From a bacterium (lineage in GTDB: Bacteria > Cyanobacteriota > Vampirovibrionia > Gastranaerophilales > Gastranaerophilaceae): 10,176 nt of DNA. The notes below the pieces were generated by a model that saw only the letters and a program-made list of their open reading frames with translations, did no database searches and was not told the origin of the DNA. Location of the stretch: positions 1 through 10,176 of the forward strand of contig JAFUUT010000210.1 in NCBI GenBank assembly GCA_017477685.1, written 5' to 3'. Made by a program: the position numbers and the translations under genes. Shown here piece by piece: positions 1 to 6,987 of this stretch; the stretch's first letter is position 1; each line of letters opens with the position of its first letter.

Positions 1-1504
1 GGGAGTCTAATTTTTGGCTTGAAATTTTGTCACACCTGTTTTTTACGGAAATTACTGCTTTATTATTTTTCATTGTGGTGTCTACAATAATATCTGATTC
101 AGGGTATGAATATTTTATGGCATTTTCATACAAGTTGACAAAAACTTGTTCTAAACGCCCTTTATCTGCAATAACTTGCGGAAAATTCTCATCAATATTT
201 ACTATAATTTTATGACCGTCATGTTTTCTTAACAGGAGTTCTGATTGTTCAAAAACTTCATTGAGCCATACGTTTGTATTGACTGTTCTAAGTCTCATTC
301 CATCAATGTCCGGAATGGTCAGCAAATCTTCAATAAGTCTTTTTAGTCTTTCAGATTGTTCTTTTATTATTCTGAGGGATTTTTGTTTTGTTTCTTCATC
401 TATCACTATATCTTGACGCATAAGTCTTGATGTGTATCCCTGAATACTTGTCAAAGGAGTCCTTAATTCATGGCTTACAGTATCAATAAGATTTGAGCGG
501 AATTCATTTAATTGCTTAAGCTCTATATTTTTTTGCTGCAATTCTAAATATGATTTATGTATTTCGGATGCCATTGTATTAAATTCTTTGGCAAGGAAAA
601 CGATTTCGTATGGAGTGAAAGAGGTTTTCAACAGTCTTATTTGGTGTTCATAGTTCCCTTTTGACAGTGCCATAATTGCTTTAAATAATTGTCTTACGTT
701 AATATATAAATAAAACATATAAAATCCTATTACAATCATTGTTGATAGAATAGTGAAAAGTACTGCCAGAATAATTTTTACACGATTGTCTATAATTGCT
801 TTTTTGGCAATACTTTTTGTTGTTCTTACAATAATCACGTAATCAGGATTGGTGTGTTTGAGGTATACAATCGGCTGATTTTTTTCATCTCCGAATATTA
901 CAGGATTATCTTCTATCATTTCACTGTTTTGAGGAAGCATATCGATTGTTTCTTTAAACACATCCGGTGTGAAATTATGCGAAGCAATCATATGATGGTT
1001 AAAATCTAAAATATATATTTGTCTGTTATCTTCTGCTAAAGACTCAAATATTTTTACATTTGCATTTTTCGAGGAATATGTTACAACTAAAAATGACCCG
1101 TCCTTCATTTGGGTTGAAAGAATCGGTTGTTCATTCATTCTTGCATTATCTGTAATTTTTTCCAATTCTTTTTGGGTTCGAACTATTGAAATATTTTCGC
1201 AGTATTGATATTTCTTTGCCACATCCTTAATATATTTTTGCTTTTGAGAGTTTGTCGGTAGAAACTCCAAAGTGTCTGCGATTTGGGTTAATGTCATTTG
1301 GTTTGCCTGAATTAAAAAATCCATTTCGTCAGAAACCATACTTGCAATTAAAATCGCAGATTCTCTCAATTGGTGGCGAACAGATTGCTGGTTGATGTTG
1401 TTAATGATAAAACCGCTTATTGACATCGGAATAACAACCGCAAAAAAGAATACGATTGCAATTTGTTCAATTATTTTTAATCTTTGAAATTTAAATTTTA
1501 TCAT
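1..1504 (-). CDS. Membrane sensor histidine kinase, C-terminus cut by window start
   Basis: This is the sensor kinase partner of the response regulator just upstream. It would autophosphorylate on a histidine and pass the phosphate to that regulator. The frame is open from the ATG at 1504 to the window edge, giving 501 residues. Reading by eye: membrane segment about 12-37; an extracytoplasmic sensor region about 38-240 that I cannot assign to a family; second membrane segment about 243-267; HAMP linker about 268-322 with a short helical stretch; H-box SHELRTP with the phosphoacceptor His345; and an ATPase N-box NLYENAIKYS with Asn461. The G boxes of the ATPase domain lie beyond the window. 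The stretch after the H-box, DLLTIPDIDGMRL, departs from the usual 'LLxxSRLEAG'. The start is 18 bases after the regulator stop, with only a weak GAGA ribosome site. The upstream ATG overlapping it (ATGGAATGA) runs straight into a stop. The ligand is unknown. Confidence 0.9.
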   Translation of the reverse strand, partial: MIKFKFQRLKIIEQIAIVFFFAVVIPMSISGFIINNINQQSVRHQLRESAILIASMVSDEMDFLIQANQMTLTQIADTLEFLPTNSQKQKYIKDVAKKYQYCENISIVRTQKELEKITDNARMNEQPILSTQMKDGSFLVVTYSSKNANVKIFESLAEDNRQIYILDFNHHMIASHNFTPDVFKETIDMLPQNSEMIEDNPVIFGDEKNQPIVYLKHTNPDYVIIVRTTKSIAKKAIIDNRVKIILAVLFTILSTMIVIGFYMFYLYINVRQLFKAIMALSKGNYEHQIRLLKTSFTPYEIVFLAKEFNTMASEIHKSYLELQQKNIELKQLNEFRSNLIDTVSHELRTPLTSIQGYTSRLMRQDIVIDEETKQKSLRIIKEQSERLKRLIEDLLTIPDIDGMRLRTVNTNVWLNEVFEQSELLLRKHDGHKIIVNIDENFPQVIADKGRLEQVFVNLYENAIKYSYPESDIIVDTTMKNNKAVISVKNRCDKISSQKLDS

Positions 1505-1522
1505 TCCATATCTCGATTAAAT

Positions 1523-2233
1523 TTATACAAACGGTGTCAATTTGTATCCTACATTAGTGACGGTGTGAAGATATTTAGGAGTTTTGGCGTCAGGCTCAAT
1601 TTTATTTCTTAATCCTCCCACATGCACTCTTAGCATTCTGACATCTTCATTGCTGTCGTATCCCCAAACTTCGTCAAGAAGTGTAGCAAGGGTTACAGGA
1701 TGGTTAAAGTGCTGCATCAAGCAGTACAAAATTTCAAATTCGGTAGGAGTCAGTTTAACTCTTTTATTAACGATAACTGCTTCTAAAGATTCAGGAAAAA
1801 TTTCGATATCTCCGCTTTTGAGAACCTCGTTTGACAAAGGTGTGGTTTCTGTAGGAATTTCATTCCTGCGTAGCAAAACTCTTATGCGTAAAAGAACTTC
1901 CTGAACATCAAAAGGTTTTACTAAATAATCGTCAGCACCGCAGTCAAAACCGCTGGTTTTGTCTTCTATTGTTCCCTTTGCCGTTAACATAAGAATAGGT
2001 ATTGAGAGTTTGGCGCTGCGGATATTTTTGCAAACATCAAATCCGTTCATTTTTGGCATCATAACATCCAGCAAAATCAAATCGTAAGAATTATTTAATG
2101 CTTTATTCAAACCTTCAAGTCCGTCTTTTGCACTGTCAACAAAATAACCGCTTGAGCGGACGTCAAATTCTAATAATTCCCTTATTTCGTCGTCATCATC
2201 AACTATTAATATTCTTTTTTGTCCTTCAGACAT
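1523..2233 (-). CDS. OmpR/PhoB-family response regulator
   Basis: This is a 236-residue DNA-binding response regulator, normal length for the family. The receiver domain covers about residues 6-120: acidic pocket DDDDE at 12-16, phosphoacceptor Asp56 in LILLDVMMP, Thr84, and Lys106 in VKPF. The winged-helix output domain covers about 140-235, with the typical 'LTPTEFEILYCLM' entry, the 'RMLRVHVGGLRNKIE' recognition region and a 'TVTNVGYKL' C-terminal hairpin. It is followed after 18 bases by the histidine kinase, so the two form a two-component pair transcribed regulator first. An AAAGGAG ribosome site sits at good spacing before the ATG, and a near-consensus promoter lies in the 54-base gap upstream. 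Position after rseP-mlaEF suggests, but does not show, an envelope-related regulon. I do not give a gene symbol because OmpR-family orthologs cannot be separated by eye. Confidence 0.95.
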   Translation of the reverse strand: MSEGQKRILIVDDDDEIRELLEFDVRSSGYFVDSAKDGLEGLNKALNNSYDLILLDVMMPKMNGFDVCKNIRSAKLSIPILMLTAKGTIEDKTSGFDCGADDYLVKPFDVQEVLLRIRVLLRRNEIPTETTPLSNEVLKSGDIEIFPESLEAVIVNKRVKLTPTEFEILYCLMQHFNHPVTLATLLDEVWGYDSNEDVRMLRVHVGGLRNKIEPDAKTPKYLHTVTNVGYKLTPFV

Positions 2234-2256
2234 GAAGTACTCCTTTTGTTTTACAT

Positions 2257-2284
2257 ATTATAAAATAATAATTTTGATTGTAAA
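2257..2284 (-). promoter_or_regulatory. Sigma70-type promoter for the two-component pair
   Basis: Reading the minus strand, TTTACA (2284-2279, five of six to consensus) is followed by a 16-base spacer and a perfect TATAAT (2262-2257). The predicted transcript starts near 2250, giving about a 17-base leader that carries the AAAGGAG ribosome site of the regulator. The -35 box begins four bases after the mlaF stop codon, so the regulator and kinase can be transcribed independently of mlaEF. Confidence 0.7.
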
Positions 2285-2287
2285 CTC

Positions 2288-3007
2288 TTATGCTTTCAAC
2301 TGCATTGGTCCATCCAAAGATGCAGTTACGAACTGTTTTGTGTACGGGTTTGTTTCTTTTAATAATTCTTTTGGTGTCCCTTCAAAAACAATTCCCCCAT
2401 CGTAAAGCATTATAACTCTATCTGCAGTTCTTGTAATTGTAGACATTTGGTGTGTTACAACTATTGATGCGGAGTTTGTTTCATTTTTCAGCCTTACAAT
2501 ATAATCTTCAATCAGAGTAGAAGACATTGGGTCAAGTCCTGCTGTCGGTTCATCATAAAGTATTGTATTCGGGTTTGTAACAATTGCTCTTGCAAAGCTT
2601 ACACGTTTTTGCATACCGCCTGACAGTTCTGACGGAAATTTATTCTCAATACCGCTCAAGCCTACAAGCTCTAATTTTTGGGCAACAATCTTTTGCAAAT
2701 CTTTCATTGAATATTTGTGCTTTAAATCTTTTCTTTCCTGAAGTGCAAATGATATATTGTCAAAAACATTCAGGGAGTCAAACAAAGCAGAATACTGGAA
2801 AACCATTGCAATGTCCCCGTCTGAAGTTAGTATTTCTCCGCTGTCATATGGAATAAGACCTGATATGATTTTTAAAACAGTACTCTTGCCGGAACCGGAA
2901 AAACCGACAATAGCCAGAATTTCACCATTGTTAACGTGGAATGAAATATCGTTTATTACTACTTTGTCATCAAATTTTTTTATTAAATTTTTAACCTCAA
3001 TACTCAT
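2288..3007 (-). CDS. mlaF: MlaF-like ABC transporter ATPase
   Basis: This is the 239-residue ATPase subunit of an Mla/MCE-type lipid transporter, working at the cytoplasmic face with the permease encoded just upstream. Visible motifs: Walker A GFSGSGKST at 35-43, Q-loop Gln71, signature LSGGMQKR from 128, Walker B ILYDEP at 149-154, D-loop AGLDP, and switch His186. The C-terminal tail ends with 'LDGPMQ', recalling the C-terminal extension of MlaF-type ATPases beyond the core fold. The start is supported by an AAAGGA ribosome site. The gene begins 26 bases after the mlaE stop, so the two are co-transcribed. No substrate-binding MCE protein (MlaD-like) lies in this cluster, so direction and substrate remain open. 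Phospholipid is the family expectation. Confidence 0.88.
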   Translation of the reverse strand: MSIEVKNLIKKFDDKVVINDISFHVNNGEILAIVGFSGSGKSTVLKIISGLIPYDSGEILTSDGDIAMVFQYSALFDSLNVFDNISFALQERKDLKHKYSMKDLQKIVAQKLELVGLSGIENKFPSELSGGMQKRVSFARAIVTNPNTILYDEPTAGLDPMSSTLIEDYIVRLKNETNSASIVVTHQMSTITRTADRVIMLYDGGIVFEGTPKELLKETNPYTKQFVTASLDGPMQLKA

Positions 3008-3033
3008 AATTTATCCTTTTGTATAATTTATTC

Positions 3034-3843
3034 TTAAAAGAAAAATAATATTGCAAATACCATATCCCAGATAACTATTGCTATAAACGACCATACAACC
3101 GCCTGTGTTGTTGCAATACCTACCCCTTTTGCTCCGCCTTTTGCATTATAACCAAAAGCACAACTTATTAATGCAATCGTACCTCCAAAAGTTGCAGCTT
3201 TTAATAAGCTTACCCAAAAATCTTTCATATACAAGCCGAGCCAAACTGATGAAAAATATGCCCTGTATGAAAGTCCTGAAAATAAGTTAGATGTTAAAGC
3301 TCCGAGCAAAACTCCTACAAATGATGCTATAAGAACAATAACAGGCATCATCAATATTCCCGACAGTACTCTCGGAATAAACAAATGCCCGACAGAATCA
3401 ACTCCAAGAACATCAATGGCATCTATTTGTTCTGTAACTTTCATTGTTGCAAGTTCTGAAGCTAAAGAAGAACCTATCATTGACGTTATTGCAAAGCCTG
3501 ACATTACAGCTCCGACTTCTCTTACAATCAATATAGTCATAAGCATTCCGACAAAATCAGCACCGCCCTGTTTTACCATTTCATTTGCCACTTGAGAAGA
3601 AACAATTATTGAAGTCATCCCTACAATAGACAAAGTTATAGGCAATGAACTTATACCGAATCTTTCACATTGTGCGGCCAGTTCTTTGCCGGATATTCCA
3701 TCTTTGAATATACGAGATATAAAATGAATCCCGAGCTGTATTATTCCGCCTATTGTGTCCAAAAACATCACAACTTCACTAAATAAAGTTGTAAATAACT
3801 TATACGTTGCAGATCTTTTTAAATATTGTGCAAGTGTTATCAT
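3034..3843 (-). CDS. mlaE: MlaE-family lipid transporter permease
   Basis: This is a 269-residue inner-membrane permease of the MlaE/TGD1 family, partner of the MlaF-like ATPase. The family signature is clear at about 124-158: GSSLASELATMKVTEQIDAI followed by VLGV...LFIPRVLSG. Hydrophobic segments can be seen at about 24-45, 66-85, 100-118, 160-186, 215-232 and 245-268, consistent with the compact MlaE fold. The ATG at 3843 has no ribosome site. Instead a perfect TATAAT preceded by the extended -10 TGG lies six bases upstream, so translation is probably leaderless. Related systems move phospholipids between inner and outer membranes in Proteobacteria, and glycerolipids in cyanobacteria and chloroplasts. 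I infer the same broad role here; the MCE partner must be encoded elsewhere. Confidence 0.88.
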   Translation of the reverse strand: MITLAQYLKRSATYKLFTTLFSEVVMFLDTIGGIIQLGIHFISRIFKDGISGKELAAQCERFGISSLPITLSIVGMTSIIVSSQVANEMVKQGGADFVGMLMTILIVREVGAVMSGFAITSMIGSSLASELATMKVTEQIDAIDVLGVDSVGHLFIPRVLSGILMMPVIVLIASFVGVLLGALTSNLFSGLSYRAYFSSVWLGLYMKDFWVSLLKAATFGGTIALISCAFGYNAKGGAKGVGIATTQAVVWSFIAIVIWDMVFAILFFF

Positions 3844-3858
3844 ACAAAAATTATACCA
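3844..3858 (-). promoter_or_regulatory. Extended -10 promoter abutting the mlaE start codon
   Basis: On the minus strand TGG-TATAAT (3858-3850) is followed by TTTTGT and then the mlaE ATG (3843). A start of transcription seven bases after the -10 box would fall on the A of the ATG. The -35 position (about 3878-3873) reads TTTTAA, a poor match, as is common when an extended -10 is present. The whole promoter fits into the 29-base gap after rseP. The 15-mer from TATAAT through ATG is identical to that of kdsA. Confidence 0.65.
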
Positions 3859-3872
3859 AAAACTTTTGATTT

Positions 3873-5243
3873 TTAAAATTTATGTTGAATAAGTGCAATA
3901 ATATCGTTCAAGATTACCAAAAGTCCTAACCCGAGTAAAGTAAAGAAGCAAATATTGCCCATAAGATTTATTGCTTTTTCACTAACCGGTTTACCTCTCA
4001 GTTTCTCAATAATTAAAAACATAAAATGTCCGCCATCTAATGCCGGAATCGGTAAAAAGTTCAATATAGCAAGCCAAGCGGAAATTGTAGCTGCAGTTAA
4101 TAATCCCCATGATATGCCTAAAATTTTAATCGCATCTCCGCCTACTTTCGCAATTGCAACAATACCATGAACATTTTTTAGCGGAATCTTACCGGTAAAT
4201 ATTTGTTTAAATGCATACAATTGCAGTGCCGTATTTTCCCACAAGTAAGATGTTCCCGCTTTTACGATTTGAGCGGGAGTTTTTGTTTTGACAGGTATTG
4301 CTTTAGAATCCAGCATAACCCCTATAACACCCTCTTTATTAGGATATATAGACTCTAATTCTACCGTTTTTCCATTTCTGTCAACAGTTATATTTACAGG
4401 CTTAACGCCATCTGATATGGCATATGCCATATCTTTCAACGTAAACGTACCATCTGCAGTGATGTTTTTGTTTTGTTTTAATATATCACGTAATTTTATT
4501 TGATTTTCTGATAAAGCTAATTCTTCACTTTCATACTCTTTAATCATCATTAGAGAATTTTTATCTATCTCTAACGGTTTTTCTAATTGAATATTATCAG
4601 GCAAATTAATTATAATGCCCGCAGGAATTATCTGAGATTCTTCTATATTAGGGTTCAAAGAACGTAGTTTTGACATATTTTCTTCTACAAGGGCTTTATC
4701 CGCTTTAGAATCATATGCTGCACTGTTTTGCAAAAATAGAGTAAATATATACGGTGAATTTACATCCACTCCATTTACTTTCAATACTCTATCGCCGTTT
4801 TGCATGCCGCTATTCCATACAGATTCTGTTTTTGGGGCAACAATTTTATTTATATAAACTTCCGCATTTTTTGAAGGCAGTTCTCCCCATACACTCGCAA
4901 CAAAAAATACCAATATAAACGCAGTTATAATATTTGTTATAACACCGGCAGAAATTACTATCATCCTTTGCCATACAGGTCTGTTGGCAAACCTTTCGGG
5001 TGAATCTGCCGGCAAGTCTGAATCTTTATCATCATCAGGAAATGCTACATATCCGCCTAAAAGACAAGCGTGTATAAGATATTCAACATCACCAATCTTT
5101 TTGCTCCACAATGTAGGCCCTATAGGAAATCCGAGTGCGAACTTTGAAACCTTTATCCCAAGCGCTCTTGCCGATAAAAAATGTCCCAATTCATGCACAA
5201 AAATCAGCAGCCCTAAAAGTAAAATCATTATAATAATAGACAT
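3873..5243 (-). CDS. rseP: Site-2 intramembrane metalloprotease (RseP/RasP family)
   Basis: This 456-residue zinc protease cleaves single-pass membrane proteins within the bilayer, typically anti-sigma factors or signal-peptide remnants. The zinc motif HELGH is at 17-21 in the first membrane segment. The conserved 'GFP..GP' strand region follows at 38-43. A second membrane segment lies at about 95-118 and contains AGVITN in place of the common GPxxN. The third zinc ligand is Asp403 in LPIPALDGGH, and a last membrane segment lies at about 430-450. The PDZ region begins at about 127 (VYINKIVAP..., GMQNGDRVLKVNGVDV) but is interrupted by roughly 100 residues (about 172-278) before it resumes with VNITVDRNGKTVEL. 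The 'VISAGVITN' stretch resembles cyanobacterial RseP proteins as I recall them. A strong AAGAAGGA ribosome site supports the start. It lies 35 bases downstream of pheS in the same run. Confidence 0.93.
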   Translation of the reverse strand: MSIIIMILLLGLLIFVHELGHFLSARALGIKVSKFALGFPIGPTLWSKKIGDVEYLIHACLLGGYVAFPDDDKDSDLPADSPERFANRPVWQRMIVISAGVITNIITAFILVFFVASVWGELPSKNAEVYINKIVAPKTESVWNSGMQNGDRVLKVNGVDVNSPYIFTLFLQNSAAYDSKADKALVEENMSKLRSLNPNIEESQIIPAGIIINLPDNIQLEKPLEIDKNSLMMIKEYESEELALSENQIKLRDILKQNKNITADGTFTLKDMAYAISDGVKPVNITVDRNGKTVELESIYPNKEGVIGVMLDSKAIPVKTKTPAQIVKAGTSYLWENTALQLYAFKQIFTGKIPLKNVHGIVAIAKVGGDAIKILGISWGLLTAATISAWLAILNFLPIPALDGGHFMFLIIEKLRGKPVSEKAINLMGNICFFTLLGLGLLVILNDIIALIQHKF

Positions 5244-5278
5244 ATATTATTTCCTTCTTATTTATGCGATATCAAATT

Positions 5279-6316
5279 TTATTTGAATTGTTGTGAAAAT
5301 CTTACATCATTATTAAAGAATAAACGGATATCATCTACCGCATATTTCAACATTGCAAGTCTTTCCACACCCATGCCGAAAGCAAATCCAGAGTATACAT
5401 CAGGGTCAATTCCTACCCCTTTTAATACGTTAGGATCGACCATTCCGGCACCCAAAATTTCCAGCCAGCCTGTTCCTGAACAAGTTCTGCATCCTTTGCC
5501 CTGACACATTATACATTGAACATCAATCTCTGCTGATGGCTCTGTGAATGGGAAGAAACTGCTTCTGAATCTTGTCGGACGGCTTTCGCCAAAGTATATT
5601 CTGATAACTTCGTTTAAAACACCTTTTATATCCCCGAAAGTGATATTTTTGTCTACATATAAACCTTCTATTTGGTGGAAGAAGTTGTTTTTTCTGGAAT
5701 TTATATTTTCATTTCTATAAACTCTGCCCGGGGCAACCATGCGAATAGGTGGTTTTTTAGCTTCCATCGCATGAATTTGAGCACCGGAAGTTTGACTTCT
5801 TAATACAACATTTGGTGCAATATTTGTGAAGAATGTATCCTGAACATCACGAGCAGGATGATCTTTAGGCACATTCAACATATCAAAGTTGTAATATTCG
5901 GTTTCTACTTCCGGAGCAAATTCGTCCGGTACAACTGAAAATCCTAAACTTTGAAATATTGAGCAAATTTCTTCTGTTGTGGAAGTCAAAAGATGTGTGT
6001 GCCCTTTCGGAATAAATTGTCCCGGTAAAGTGACATCAATTCTGTCTTTTTGAAGTTTCTCATTTAATTCTTTTTCATAAAATAATTTAAATTTATCCGC
6101 TATGGCTTTTTCAAGTTTTTGAGTAATTTCATTTGCCAAAGAGCCGATAACCTTTTTATCTTCAACAGATAAATCTTTTAAGCCTTTTTTTATTTCGTTA
6201 AATTCTCCTTTTCGGCTAAGGTATGTGTTTTTTATTTCTTCCAAATCTTTAACGCTTGTTGCACTTTCTATTGCATTAGATGCGTTTGAATAAATTTTTT
6301 CTAATTGTTCTTTCAT
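5279..6316 (-). CDS. pheS: Phenylalanyl-tRNA synthetase alpha subunit
   Basis: This 345-residue class II synthetase subunit charges tRNA-Phe with phenylalanine together with PheT. The N-terminal 85 residues are a charged coiled coil used for tRNA contact. The catalytic domain follows: GHTHLLT (105-111), DHPARDVQDTFF (152-163), class II motif 2 RVYRNEN (198-204) with FHQIEG (213-218), FFPFTEPSAEID, and motif 3 GMGVERLAM (314-322). Ala312 corresponds to the pocket alanine of E. coli PheS. Variant features: LRSQTS in place of LRTHTS (Gln175 for His), a motif-2 loop NSRKNN where many enzymes have DATHSP, and a four-cysteine cluster C268, C271, C276, C279. These resemble a PheS subtype I recall from Bacteroidetes and Chlamydiae. 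Unusually, pheT does not follow; rseP does. An AGAGGA ribosome site supports the start. There is no room for a T-box or attenuator in the 41-base gap upstream. Confidence 0.96.
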   Translation of the reverse strand: MKEQLEKIYSNASNAIESATSVKDLEEIKNTYLSRKGEFNEIKKGLKDLSVEDKKVIGSLANEITQKLEKAIADKFKLFYEKELNEKLQKDRIDVTLPGQFIPKGHTHLLTSTTEEICSIFQSLGFSVVPDEFAPEVETEYYNFDMLNVPKDHPARDVQDTFFTNIAPNVVLRSQTSGAQIHAMEAKKPPIRMVAPGRVYRNENINSRKNNFFHQIEGLYVDKNITFGDIKGVLNEVIRIYFGESRPTRFRSSFFPFTEPSAEIDVQCIMCQGKGCRTCSGTGWLEILGAGMVDPNVLKGVGIDPDVYSGFAFGMGVERLAMLKYAVDDIRLFFNNDVRFSQQFK

Positions 6317-6334
6317 CTTTATTTCCTCTTGTTA

Positions 6335-6351
6335 ATGCAAAAATCTTGCAT
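6335..6351. other. Small perfect hairpin before pheS
   Basis: The gap between the hydrolase stop and the pheS ribosome site holds a perfect 6-bp inverted repeat, ATGCAA and TTGCAT, around a 5-base loop. It has no U-run on the minus strand, so it is not a terminator. It could stabilise a processed end or be chance in AT-rich DNA. Confidence 0.3.
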
Positions 6352-6357
6352 TCCAAA

Positions 6358-6987
6358 TTATATTTTATTTATTTCATTGAATTGTTTTTCAAATTTTATT
6401 GTGGTTTTGTGTCCATGCCCCGGCAAAACTACTGTTTCTTCGGGAAGTTTAAATAATTTTTCCGTAATACTTTTTTTTAATTTATTCAGATTTCCGCCTA
6501 AAAAATCAGTTCTGCCAAAACTCCCATGGAACATCGTATCTCCGGAAAACAGCGTACCATCGTTTGATAAAAAACACATTCCGCCATCGGTGTGTCCCGG
6601 TGTAGATATTGCTTTGAGTTCAATATCTCCAATTTTAAAAGTATCACCCTCTTTTATGCTGCGATTAACGCTGGTAACTTCAGGAATTCTAATTCCTCCG
6701 AGCATCATTGTCATTTCAGGTGCGTATTCTATCTGGGATTTGTCATCTTCGCCAACATAAATATCGATTCCAAATGTTTTAGCAAATTCGTTGCATCCTA
6801 AAATATGATCAAAATGCCCGTGAGTCAGCAAAATATATTTAAGATTAGCACCTGTTTCTTTTATTTGGTCAATAAAATATGTATCCGGAGCAGAACAATC
6901 TATCAAAACCGCTTCATTTGATTTTTCATCAATCACAAGGTAATTATTTGCATCAATCGGACCTTTGACAAATGTTTTTATCTGCAT
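6358..6987 (-). CDS. Metallo-beta-lactamase-fold hydrolase, glyoxalase II-like
   Basis: This is a 209-residue cytoplasmic hydrolase of the metallo-beta-lactamase superfamily. All metal ligands are present: HGHFDH at 56-61 (His56, His58, Asp60, His61), His132 in STPGHTDG, Asp150 in LFSGDTMF, and His191 in VLPGHGH. The 'GSFGRTDF' segment after Asp150 is typical of the short GloB-like branch found in most bacteria. Members of this branch hydrolyse thioesters such as S-lactoylglutathione or related thiol esters, but the C-terminal substrate domain of true glyoxalase II is absent, so the substrate is uncertain. No signal peptide is visible. The ATG directly abuts the kdsA stop codon (zero intergenic bases), with a GGTCAGGA ribosome site inside the kdsA 3' end. 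The two are therefore co-transcribed and probably translationally coupled. Confidence 0.9.
   Translation of the reverse strand: MQIKTFVKGPIDANNYLVIDEKSNEAVLIDCSAPDTYFIDQIKETGANLKYILLTHGHFDHILGCNEFAKTFGIDIYVGEDDKSQIEYAPEMTMMLGGIRIPEVTSVNRSIKEGDTFKIGDIELKAISTPGHTDGGMCFLSNDGTLFSGDTMFHGSFGRTDFLGGNLNKLKKSITEKLFKLPEETVVLPGHGHKTTIKFEKQFNEINKI

Noticed and set aside
27..215. Plus-strand open frame of 62 codons at the left edge
   Set aside because: It lies opposite the histidine kinase ATPase region, which reads without interruption on the minus strand and carries recognisable motifs.
1584..1904. Plus-strand open frame of 106 codons
   Set aside because: It is antisense to the winged-helix domain of the response regulator, has no ribosome site and its product resembles nothing.
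6317..6357. T-box or attenuator controlling pheS
   Set aside because: The gap is only 41 bases and holds just a 6-bp hairpin, far too small for a T-box or leader-peptide attenuator.
6305..6760. Plus-strand open frame of 151 codons
   Set aside because: It is antisense to the metallo-beta-lactamase-fold hydrolase, whose full set of metal ligands identifies the true strand.
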